The notes: generated from the letters alone by a model not told the origin. Counted from the first letter of the stretch, positions 1 through 5,622 are shown. The stretch: DNA of 6,078 nucleotides from Thermoleophilia bacterium (GCA_025935275.1 JAICVP010000127.1:1-6078); one strand, 5' to 3'. Numbers and translations are program-made.

Positions 1-356
1 AAGCGCGGAGCGCATCGTGCGAGCCGAGAAGCTCCAGACGGCGGGGACTGTTGCCCACGAGGGCGGCAAGCATGCGCAGCCGACTTCCCTGCGCTCGTTC
101 TGGTGGCGTGTCTTCCGCGTCCCTGCTCTTACGAAGGTTCGGGCGGCTCCCCGGAGGGTGCGTACTGTCCCCTTAGACCGCTCCACCGCAGGTAGCGTCT
201 GTGTCCCCATTCCTCCGCCGTCAACGGCTGATTTCGTCTCGACCGCGCCGGTCGAGCCCGAATCCCGGCTCCTTGCAGTGGGTCTTCATTCACTCGGGGC
301 CACCATGACGCGCGGGATCTCGCCGGCGAATGCGGCTGAAACGGGAGGAGTCGCCA
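1..356. other. Left-edge region without a supportable gene
   Basis: No convincing complete gene is visible here. On the plus strand one frame is open from the left edge to a TGA at 386-388. Its first dozen or so codons end almost always in G or C and read SAERIVRAEKLQ, which could be the tail of a gene entering from the left. Third-position bias then fades and the translation becomes low-quality and Arg/Pro-rich, so I do not call it. On the minus strand an ATG at 72 opens a frame (MLAALVGNSPRRLELL) that runs off the left edge and could equally be the start of a leftward gene; no strong ribosome binding site precedes it. The middle (about 150-210) contains two imperfect copies of a GCGT...TGTCCCC motif. 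I found no tRNA-like fold and no known repeat family I can name. Confidence 0.4.
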
Positions 357-386
357 AGAGGAATGGTGTGCGGCTCACCATTCTCT
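357..386. terminator. Strong hairpin, candidate terminator downstream of the GST-like gene
   Basis: GAATGGTG at 361-368 and CACCATTC at 376-383 form a perfect 8-bp stem around a 7-base loop. With G360 bulged, AGA (357-359) pairs with TCT (384-386), adding 3 bp. It lies about 95 bases beyond the stop of the leftward GST-like gene. No T-run follows on either strand, so it is not a textbook intrinsic terminator; tail-less hairpins are often proposed as terminators in actinomycetes. It could also serve a gene arriving from the left, or be an RNA-processing or protein-binding site. The dyad is seen directly; the function is inferred. Confidence 0.45.
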
Positions 387-396
387 GACTGTGCAT

Positions 397-435
397 GCCT
401 CCCGTTTTCTGGCAATCACCCGGTTGCGGGGAGGC
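397..435 (-). terminator. Second hairpin, candidate terminator of the GST-like gene
   Basis: GCCTCCC (397-403) and GGGAGGC (429-435) form a perfect 7-bp, very G+C-rich stem. Inside it GCAA (412-415) pairs with TTGC (424-427) around an 8-base loop, giving a two-tier hairpin. It is the first strong dyad met by transcripts leaving the GST-like gene, starting 44 bases after its stop. No T-tract follows on the minus strand. Together with the hairpin at 357-386 it makes a tandem pair, which favours a transcript-end role. Confidence 0.4.
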
Positions 436-478
436 GCGGAAAGCAGAGGCGCCGTCCTGAACGGGGCCCGAGATTTGC

Positions 479-1174
479 TCAGCTCGCGACGGCTTCGCCC
501 GTGGCTTGCGCGATGTAGCCGCGCACGTCACCGGCCGGCTCGCTGTAGGCGTCGCCGAGCGTGGACTCGACCCGCTCCATGTACTCCTGCAGCCAGCCTG
601 GAAGCTCGAGATCAGTGATGGCGAGGAACTCGAGCGTGCTCGCAAGGCGGATGTCCGCGATGGACGGCTCGTCTCCACCGATGAACGGGCTGTCGGCGAG
701 GAAGAACTGGTTGTAGACCTCGAGGATCGCCGGGATTGCGTCCTCGGCGGCCTTGCGCGCGGACTCCTTGCCCTCATCGGAGGCATCCGACGTCGACACC
801 TCCCCGGGATAACCGGAGAAGCTGAGCCGCGGATAGGTCGCCCGGGCCACGAGCGGGTAGAGGATGCTCAGGGTGTAGAAGTTCGCGCTGTCGACCATCG
901 AGCGGCGCTCGAGGTCGGCGGGGTAGAGGTTCGTCAGCCCCTCGCGGCTCGCGAGGTACATCATCACGGCGCAGCTCTCCCACATCGCGCCCTTCGGAAG
1001 ACCCTCGGCCTCGATCGATGGCGTCAACCCGGAAGGGACTTTCGCCTTGTACTCGTCCGAGCCTGTCTGGCCCCAGACGTTCTCCTCCTCGAAGGGGAGC
1101 CCCGCGGCCCGCACGAAGACGCGAACGGACATGTTGTTCACGCTCGGCGGGAGCATGTTCAGCTTCAGCGTCAT
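479..1174 (-). CDS. Glutathione S-transferase-like protein
   Basis: This 231-residue protein has the length and two-domain plan of cytosolic glutathione S-transferases, which conjugate or use a thiol (glutathione, or another thiol in actinomycetes) on electrophilic substrates. The N-terminal thioredoxin-like domain (about residues 3-77) contains PPSVNNMSVRVF, placing candidate catalytic serines S11/S16 near the usual site. It also has GLTPSIE with the conserved cis-proline P52, and WES (65-67), the Glu-Ser pair that normally holds the thiol's gamma-glutamyl group. The helical C-terminal domain (about 90-215) includes PSIADI, whose S171-x-x-D174 is the family N-capping box. No signal peptide is present, so it should be cytoplasmic. 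ATG at 1174 is preceded by GGGAGGT on the minus strand with 5-base spacing from GGAGG. It is a single gene divergent from the patatin gene. The substrate cannot be told from sequence, and many bacterial members do not use glutathione itself. Confidence 0.9.
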   Translation of the reverse strand: MTLKLNMLPPSVNNMSVRVFVRAAGLPFEEENVWGQTGSDEYKAKVPSGLTPSIEAEGLPKGAMWESCAVMMYLASREGLTNLYPADLERRSMVDSANFYTLSILYPLVARATYPRLSFSGYPGEVSTSDASDEGKESARKAAEDAIPAILEVYNQFFLADSPFIGGDEPSIADIRLASTLEFLAITDLELPGWLQEYMERVESTLGDAYSEPAGDVRGYIAQATGEAVAS

Positions 1175-1284
1175 GACGACCTCCCGTAGTTGTCGCCCAG
1201 CATATTCCTGTGGCAGAGTGATTTTGGACCGACCGACAAGTCGTTGCTCTGCGGCCGACGGCTTCGCGCCCTGGGAGGTGCGCC
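1175..1284. promoter_or_regulatory. Divergent spacer between the GST-like and patatin genes
   Basis: These 110 bases must carry the promoters for both outward genes. On the minus strand TATGCT (1204-1199) fits the actinobacterial TANNNT -10 for the GST-like gene and would place its transcript start near 1192; no good -35 is seen at the expected distance. On the plus strand I see no convincing -10. A perfect inverted repeat, GCAGAG (1213-1218) and CTCTGC (1247-1252), encloses a smaller dyad, CGAC-AA-GTCG (1234-1243). Either could be an operator, but short dyads are common by chance. The patatin ribosome binding site GGGAGGT (1273-1279) lies at the right end. Confidence 0.35.
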
Positions 1285-2352
1285 GTGGCTGCAGAAGAGC
1301 TGTACCGGAACTACTGCGATCTGGTTTGTGAAGGCGGCGGGGTCAAGGGCATCGGCCTCGCTGGCGCCTTCTCCGTGCTCGAGGAACGGGAATTCCGTCC
1401 GCAGAACGTGGCGGGAACGTCCGCGGGCGCAATCACTGCCGCGCTGATCGCGGCGGGCTACAACGCCGCCGAGCTGAAGGACGTCGTCTTCGGGATGGAC
1501 TTCCTCAAGTTCCGCGACACGGCCTGGGAGGACAAGATCCCTCTCGCCCGGAGGGGCGTGAGCATCGTCAAGGACCTCGGCATCTACGAGGGCCGCTACT
1601 TCGAGGACTGGATCGGCGAGCTCCTGAAGGCGAAGGGCGCGGAGACCTTCGCCGCGCTCACCACCGACGAGTACGGGGACGACCCGCGCTACCGCTACCG
1701 GCTGCAAGTGATCGCGTCCGACACGACGTCGCACCGGCTGCTGGTGCTGCCGCGCGACGCCGACGAGCTCGGGATCGACCCTGACGAGCTCTCCGTCGCC
1801 CGGGCGGTCCGCATGAGCATGAGCATCCCGATCTTCTTCGAGCCGGTCTCGGTCACGAACGAGAAGACGAACCGGGAGCACGTGATCGTCGACGGCGGCA
1901 TGCTGTCCAACTTCCCGGTCTGGCTCTTCGACTGTCCGGGCGAAGAGGTGCCGACCTGGCCGACATTCGGCCTCCTGCTCGTCGAGCCGCATCCCGAGAC
2001 GCAGATCGGTGCTCGGCTGCCGGCTCCGGAGCGCGTTCCCCACGGGCTCGGCGGGCTCCTCAAGTACGTGAAGGCGATGGCGGACACCATGATGGAGGCC
2101 CACGACCGCCTCTACGTCGAGAAGGCGAACTTCGCGCGCACGATCCCGATTCCCACGCTCGGGATCGGCACGACCGAGTTCGACATCACGCCGGCCCGGA
2201 AGGAGGCGCTCTACCAGTCAGGCCGTGATGCGGCGCTGGCGTTCCTGGAGACCTGGGACTTCGACGGCTACATCGAGGAGTTCAGGAGCGGGAAGGAGCA
2301 CCACCGCCGCGCCGAGGTCGCCGAGCAGATCCAAGAGGCGGCTCCGCACTAG
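1285..2352 (+). CDS. Patatin-like phospholipase (lipid acyl hydrolase)
   Basis: A 355-residue patatin-family hydrolase, expected to cleave acyl chains from membrane phospholipids or related lipids with a Ser-Asp dyad. All family signatures are intact. The Gly-rich oxyanion loop EGGGVKGIGLAG is at residues 16-27, the nucleophile elbow GTSAG at 44-48 (Ser46), and the catalytic aspartate in DGG at 203-205 (Asp203). The segment MSMSIPIFFEPV before the DGG motif is also typical of bacterial patatins. There is no signal peptide or membrane helix, so the protein should be made in the cytoplasm. The GTG start at 1285 is chosen because GGAGGT sits 5 bases upstream and the oxyanion loop follows almost at once, as in relatives. 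The 3' end overlaps the convergent membrane-protein gene by 4 bases. Patatins act in lipid turnover, as secreted effectors and as anti-phage effectors; no sensor or nucleotidyltransferase is here to point to defence. Confidence 0.93.
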   Translation: MAAEELYRNYCDLVCEGGGVKGIGLAGAFSVLEEREFRPQNVAGTSAGAITAALIAAGYNAAELKDVVFGMDFLKFRDTAWEDKIPLARRGVSIVKDLGIYEGRYFEDWIGELLKAKGAETFAALTTDEYGDDPRYRYRLQVIASDTTSHRLLVLPRDADELGIDPDELSVARAVRMSMSIPIFFEPVSVTNEKTNREHVIVDGGMLSNFPVWLFDCPGEEVPTWPTFGLLLVEPHPETQIGARLPAPERVPHGLGGLLKYVKAMADTMMEAHDRLYVEKANFARTIPIPTLGIGTTEFDITPARKEALYQSGRDAALAFLETWDFDGYIEEFRSGKEHHRRAEVAEQIQEAAPH

Positions 2353-3533
2353 GCGTCCGCGTCCGGGTTGTCCACCGGCGAGGGTGGCTCCGCGGGTTTC
2401 GTGTCCTTTCCCGGCGGAATGCTGCCGAGCGCCTCGGCCACGGTGAGCTCGGCCTCGCCGAAGATGACGTGCGTGAACCGCTCGCTGAAGCCGGCCAGGA
2501 AGCCGACGAAGGCGTAGAAGGTGAACGTGCTCTGCTGACTGATCGTTCCGAGCTGGATGAAGTCGCTCTCGAGGGCGAAGTAGACGGCCGAGGCGAAAAT
2601 CGCCCCGATCACGGGCCGGAAGGCGCCGAGCCAGAAAATCGGCCCGCGGCCGACCTCGTAGTCGACCGAGAAGCCGGTGCGCGTGTCCGGCCGCATGCGC
2701 AGCATGACGCTCACCAGCGCGCCGATCGCGCCTGCGCCGTACGAAGCGAAGAAGTTCTGGGTCGGGCTTGAACGCAGATTCAGCTCGGTGGAGATTCCGA
2801 GGATCGCCGAGATCGCGAGCCCGAGCGCTGCGAGCAGGAAGATGCCGACGAGCATGCCCAGGAAGTAGACGAGCCGCACGGTCTTGCTCGCCGCGCGGTC
2901 GTAGTAGCGCTCGATGCGCTTGAGCTCCTCCGAGTGCTCGGCCACGACAGAGTCGAGATCCTTCTCGCTCGGCTTCCCATCGGTGCGCTCGATCACGCCG
3001 AGGAGGAAGCTCTGCTCGGAGAAGATCCAGTTCAGCGCGATTCGCTTCGGCACGGACGGCAGGATCTGGTTCGCCTTCATCGCCAGGGAGTCGGAGTGGT
3101 GGAGCAGCGCCGCGATCCGCGGAGCGGCACTCGTCACCCAGTCGGTGGCGCGGTAGAGCCGCAGGTCGTGTCGTCGCGGCCAGCGCCTGATCTGCTTGCT
3201 CGTCAGCACGACGGCGGAGGCGTCGGTGAGGCACCAGTACGCATCGACGATGTCGCCCGCGTCGTCCTCGAACTTGTCGAGCGTGCGCCGGTAGGAGCGG
3301 TACAGCTGGCGGACATCGCCGTTCTGGGCCCGGTTGCCGTTGCGCCCCTTCTCGTAGCGCTCGGGGTGAAGCGCGTGCTGCCAGCAGTAGTGCTTCCAGA
3401 TGAGCTCGGGGAAGACCAGGGCGCCGTGCGAAGGCGCGGCTCCGTCCTCTCCCTCGTCGAGCGTTCGCAGTTCTGCCTGGGACACGGGTGGCCCCTCCTT
3501 CCCTGCCGCAGACAGACTGTTCGTTGCCGACAT
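2349..3533 (-). CDS. Predicted integral membrane protein with four C-terminal helices
   Basis: I do not recognise a named family. The 394-residue protein has a soluble N-terminal half (about 1-215) rich in Trp, Tyr, Arg and His, for example around IWKHYCWQHALHPERYEK (45-62). A charged helix (about 190-218) leads into four likely membrane segments: 219-245, 260-280, 298-321 and 335-357. Basic residues flank the presumed cytoplasmic sides (R206-R220; R279-R296), so both termini are probably inside. The last helix carries GFLAGFSERF (344-353), which looks like a conserved family signature. The C-terminus (360-394) is acidic and Pro-rich. The frame is open back to 3803, but that would run into the hydrolase gene and give an Arg-rich, low-quality sequence. 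ATG at 3533 has AGGAGG 10 bases upstream and is preferred. It is convergent with patatin and divergent from the hydrolase. It is too large and too soluble at its N-terminus for a classic holin. Function unknown. Confidence 0.85.
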   Translation of the reverse strand: MSATNSLSAAGKEGPPVSQAELRTLDEGEDGAAPSHGALVFPELIWKHYCWQHALHPERYEKGRNGNRAQNGDVRQLYRSYRRTLDKFEDDAGDIVDAYWCLTDASAVVLTSKQIRRWPRRHDLRLYRATDWVTSAAPRIAALLHHSDSLAMKANQILPSVPKRIALNWIFSEQSFLLGVIERTDGKPSEKDLDSVVAEHSEELKRIERYYDRAASKTVRLVYFLGMLVGIFLLAALGLAISAILGISTELNLRSSPTQNFFASYGAGAIGALVSVMLRMRPDTRTGFSVDYEVGRGPIFWLGAFRPVIGAIFASAVYFALESDFIQLGTISQQSTFTFYAFVGFLAGFSERFTHVIFGEAELTVAEALGSIPPGKDTKPAEPPSPVDNPDADA

Positions 3534-3543
3534 CGAGGCTACG

Positions 3544-3549
3544 CCTCCT
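3544..3549 (-). promoter_or_regulatory. Ribosome binding site of the membrane-protein gene
   Basis: CCTCCT on the plus strand reads AGGAGG on the minus strand, 10 bases before ATG 3533. The spacing is a little long. The site fixes the start at 3533 rather than at upstream in-frame ATGs that would overlap the divergent hydrolase. Confidence 0.6.
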
Positions 3550-3557
3550 GGCCCCTC

Positions 3558-3586
3558 TTGACAAGCGCGGCGCCTCGTTACAGGCT
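3558..3586 (+). promoter_or_regulatory. Candidate promoter for the wall hydrolase-protease pair
   Basis: A perfect TTGACA -35 hexamer lies at 3558-3563. The -10 is weak: TACAGG at 3579-3584 (15-base spacer) or CAGGCT at 3581-3586 (17-base spacer). Transcription would begin near 3592, just at the start of the dyad described next, leaving a leader of roughly 55-60 bases before the hydrolase ATG. The -35 match is seen directly; the promoter itself is inferred. Confidence 0.35.
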
Positions 3587-3647
3587 GGTCGTCTCGCCTC
3601 CTGCGGTCGGCGAGGACTGACGACCGCACCCCGGGATTGGAGGCGAG
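3587..3647 (+). promoter_or_regulatory. Leader dyad with an anti-Shine-Dalgarno segment before the wall hydrolase gene
   Basis: GGTCGTC (3587-3593) pairs with GACGACC (3619-3625). Nested inside, CTCGCC (3593-3598) pairs with GGCGAG (3609-3614), leaving a GACT bulge (3615-3618) and a 10-base loop. The segment CTCGCCTCC (3593-3601) is also a perfect 9-base complement of GGAGGCGAG (3639-3647), which contains the Shine-Dalgarno of the hydrolase gene. Both pairings use 3593-3598, so they exclude each other: the upstream hairpin leaves the ribosome site free, the long-range pairing buries it. This is the layout of a translational on/off switch, though the same dyad could be a DNA operator. If the transcript starts near 3592, the outer arm is only partly transcribed. 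I recognise no known riboswitch class. The pairings are seen; the switching role is inferred. Confidence 0.4.
3639..3643 (+). promoter_or_regulatory. Ribosome binding site that sets the wall hydrolase start
   Basis: GGAGG lies 5 bases before ATG 3649. It rules out the in-frame TTG at 3637, which overlaps the site itself. Confidence 0.85.
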
Positions 3648-3648
3648 C

Positions 3649-4764
3649 ATGGCAACCACGACGACAAGGCGACGTACCTCGTCGCGTTCGACCGCGGCTC
3701 CGCGACGGCGGAAACGCAAGCTGAGCGCAGCGGGAGTGAGGCTCATCGCCGGGTTCGAAGGCTTCAGATCGGATCTGTACGACGACGCTGCCGGCCACTG
3801 CACGATCGGCTACGGGCATCTCGTGCACACGGGGAACTGCGACGGTTCCGAGAGCGCCGAGTTCCGCCACGGCGTGACCAGGGAGCGAGCCCTCGAGATC
3901 CTCGGCGACGATGCCGAGTCCGCAGCCGCGACGGTGAACGACGCCGTCAAGGTCCCGCTCGAGCAGGATCAGTTCGACGCGCTCACGAGCTTCGTGTTCA
4001 ACGTCGGCTCAGGCGCCTTCCGCGAATCGACGCTCCTCCGATTGCTGAACGAGGGCAAGTACGACGAGGTGCCCGAGCAGCTGGATCGCTGGGTCAAGGC
4101 CGGCTCGCGGACGCTTGCGGGGCTCGTCGCGCGGCGGAAGGCCGAGGGCGAGCTCTTCACGCGCGGCACCGTTCAGCCGGCGGACGACGGCACGATGACC
4201 ACCCGCGACGTCCAGCGGGCGCTCAAGAGGCTCGGCTGGCCGCTGAAGGTGGACGGCGCCTGGGGCGGCGACACGTACGCCGCGGTCGAGGACTTCCAGC
4301 GCGGATTCGCGTTCTGGAAGCTGCTGATCGACGGGCACGCGGGCCCGAAGACGCAAGAGGCCATCAAGGCGTCCGCCGACCAAGGCGGGAAGTGCTCGCC
4401 GAACTTCCTCTTCAAGGAGTTCAAGTCGAGCGGGAACGGCTGGATCAAGGTGAGCCGGGAGCTCGTCCTCGGCCTCGAGGACTACCGCGAGCTCGTCGGC
4501 AAGCCGGTCGAGGTCGTGTCGGGCTACCGTGACCCGCAGAAGAACGCGAGCATCCCTGGCGCGGCGAAGAACTCGCAGCACATGTACGGCAACGCGTGCG
4601 ACCTCGACCCCGTGAAGCCCACGGCCGCGGTCAAGGCGCTCAAGCGCTTCTCCGGGATCGGCTACCAGGGCGCGAGCGGGCTCGTCCGCCACGTCGATGT
4701 GCGCCACGTGGGCCCGAACACCACCAAGTCGAGCGTTCGCGACCCGGCCATCTGGATCTACTGA
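3649..4764 (+). CDS. Three-domain peptidoglycan hydrolase: GH24 muramidase, PG-binding domain, M15 zinc peptidase
   Basis: This 371-residue protein combines two catalytic domains around a wall-binding domain, like a modular endolysin. A basic tail (1-24, ten Arg/Lys, no acidic residue) precedes a T4-type lysozyme domain (about 25-170). The GH24 triad is intact with the classic spacing: E37 in GFEGF, D46, T52 in CTIGYGH. This domain cuts the glycan strand. A peptidoglycan_binding_1-type domain follows (about 183-240; DVQRALKRLG, VDGAWGGDT, DGHAGPKT). The C-terminal domain (about 250-371) is an M15 peptidase with SGYRDP (291-296), the zinc motif SQHMYGNACD (H311, D318) and RHVDVRH, whose H348 is the likely third ligand; it should cut peptide stems. 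No signal peptide or SAR-type anchor is seen, so release needs lysis or another export route. It is first of a pair with the C1 protease. No other phage genes are visible, so a prophage remnant is possible but unsupported. Confidence 0.94.
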   Translation: MATTTTRRRTSSRSTAAPRRRKRKLSAAGVRLIAGFEGFRSDLYDDAAGHCTIGYGHLVHTGNCDGSESAEFRHGVTRERALEILGDDAESAAATVNDAVKVPLEQDQFDALTSFVFNVGSGAFRESTLLRLLNEGKYDEVPEQLDRWVKAGSRTLAGLVARRKAEGELFTRGTVQPADDGTMTTRDVQRALKRLGWPLKVDGAWGGDTYAAVEDFQRGFAFWKLLIDGHAGPKTQEAIKASADQGGKCSPNFLFKEFKSSGNGWIKVSRELVLGLEDYRELVGKPVEVVSGYRDPQKNASIPGAAKNSQHMYGNACDLDPVKPTAAVKALKRFSGIGYQGASGLVRHVDVRHVGPNTTKSSVRDPAIWIY

Positions 4765-4772
4765 GGAGGAGG
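4763..4772 (+). promoter_or_regulatory. Ribosome binding site of the C1 protease gene, overlapping the upstream stop
   Basis: GAGGAGGAGG contains two overlapping Shine-Dalgarno registers, 8 and 5 bases before ATG 4778. It begins inside the TGA stop (4762-4764) of the wall hydrolase gene. This fixes the protease start at 4778 and suggests translational coupling within one operon. Confidence 0.85.
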
Positions 4773-4777
4773 CTGAC

Positions 4778-5602
4778 ATGGCCCGACCGAGGAAGACGAC
4801 CCGCCGCCGGACGACGAGGGCTCGGCGGCAGAAAAGAATCCTGAACTGCAAGCCGTCCCGGAAGACCGAGGACGACTGGACCTTCGAGGACGCCGCGCGT
4901 GCGGATGTCGCCGCCGCGGCCACCGCGGCCGTACCGAACTCGAAGGATCTGCGCACGAGCTGGTGGACGATCAACGACCAGGGCTCCACGGGCTCCTGCG
5001 TGGGGTGGGCGAGTGCCGACTCGCTCCTCCGCTGGCACTTCGTGAAGGCAGGCAAGCTGACGACGAGCCAGCTCCTCTCGCCACGCTTCATGTGGATGGC
5101 CGCGAAGGAGACTGACCCGTTCATCAGCCGGCCGACGACCTTCATCGAGACCGAGGGCACGAGCCTCAAGACCGCGCTCGACGTCGCGCGCAAGTTCGGA
5201 GTCGTTCGCGACACGACGCTCTCGTTCTCGAGCGGGAAGCTCTATGCGGGAAAGGCGAGCACCTTCTATGCGACCGCCGCCCTCCGGAAGATCCTTGCCT
5301 ACTTCAACCTGGGCACGAGCGTCTCGAACTGGCGAAACTGGCTCGCGAACAACGGGCCGATCATGGTCCGCCTCGACGTCGACTCGACGTGGGACGACGC
5401 GACGTTCACGGGCGGGAACCTCGACACGTACAACCCGAACTCGACGCGCGGAGGGCACGCGGTCGCCCTCGTCGGCTACACGGCCGACCGCTTCATCGTC
5501 CGCAACAGCTGGGGGACGGGCTGGGGCGACAAGGGCTTCGCGTACGCGTCGCTCGACTACGCGCAGGACGCGTTCACGGAGGCGTATGGCGTAGAGATCT
5601 AG
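4778..5602 (+). CDS. Papain-family (C1) cysteine protease
   Basis: A 274-residue C1 peptidase. The oxyanion glutamine Q68 and nucleophile C74 lie in DQGSTGSCVGWA with the papain spacing (six residues, as Q19/C25). The catalytic His227 is in GGHAVALVGY and Asn243 in RNSWGTGWGDKG, so the active site is complete. Residues 53-59 (PNSKDLR) mark the usual start of the mature fold. Ahead of it is only about 50 residues: an extremely basic tail (1-29, no acidic residue until E31) and an Ala-rich linker (39-51). There is no signal peptide and no typical long inhibitory propeptide, so control of activity would have to come from elsewhere. The gene follows the wall hydrolase by 13 bases and its protein begins with a similar Arg/Thr-rich tail, suggesting common handling of the two products. 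Other in-frame starts further up (for example 4697) lie within the hydrolase gene and lack a ribosome site. Substrate unknown. Confidence 0.93.
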   Translation: MARPRKTTRRRTTRARRQKRILNCKPSRKTEDDWTFEDAARADVAAAATAAVPNSKDLRTSWWTINDQGSTGSCVGWASADSLLRWHFVKAGKLTTSQLLSPRFMWMAAKETDPFISRPTTFIETEGTSLKTALDVARKFGVVRDTTLSFSSGKLYAGKASTFYATAALRKILAYFNLGTSVSNWRNWLANNGPIMVRLDVDSTWDDATFTGGNLDTYNPNSTRGGHAVALVGYTADRFIVRNSWGTGWGDKGFAYASLDYAQDAFTEAYGVEI

Positions 5603-5615
5603 AGCCGGGCGGCTC
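5602..5615 (+). terminator. Short hairpin right after the protease stop
   Basis: GAGCC (5602-5606) and GGCTC (5611-5615) form a 5-bp G+C-rich stem around a GGGC loop, beginning at the last base of the protease TAG. There is no T-tract. It may weakly terminate or protect the hydrolase-protease transcript, but short stems like this are common in G+C-rich DNA. Confidence 0.25.
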
Positions 5616-5622
5616 GGCGCGG

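Noticed and set aside
240..300. tRNA-like stretch (GAATCCCGGCTCC)
   Set aside because: It resembles the end of a tRNA T-arm, but no matching acceptor stem, D-arm or anticodon arm can be drawn on either strand.
1171..2103. Long minus-strand open frame (310 codons) across the patatin gene
   Set aside because: It is the antisense shadow of a G+C-rich gene with intact patatin motifs. Its translation is low-complexity, rich in Arg, Val, Glu and Asp, with no recognisable domain.
1285..2352. Patatin as a CBASS-type anti-phage effector
   Set aside because: No CD-NTase, E1/E2, JAB or HORMA/TRIP13 gene lies beside it. The neighbours in the window give no defence context, so only the enzyme class is claimed.
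2349..3533. Membrane protein as the holin of a lysis cassette
   Set aside because: At 394 residues with a soluble half of more than 200 residues, and on the opposite strand from the lysin, it does not fit a holin.
3649..3720. Twin-arginine or Sec signal at the hydrolase N-terminus
   Set aside because: Arg pairs are present but no hydrophobic core or cleavage site follows; the basic tail runs directly into the lysozyme fold.
3534..3803. Extended N-terminus for the membrane protein (start at 3803)
   Set aside because: It would overlap the divergent hydrolase gene and its promoter. The extra 90 residues are Arg-rich with no domain, and ATG 3533 has its own ribosome site.
2218..3870. 550-codon minus-strand frame over the membrane-protein region
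   Set aside because: It is a frame-shifted shadow of the membrane-protein gene on the same strand, with an Arg/Ala/Pro-rich translation. The alternative frame gives clear membrane helices and a ribosome binding site.
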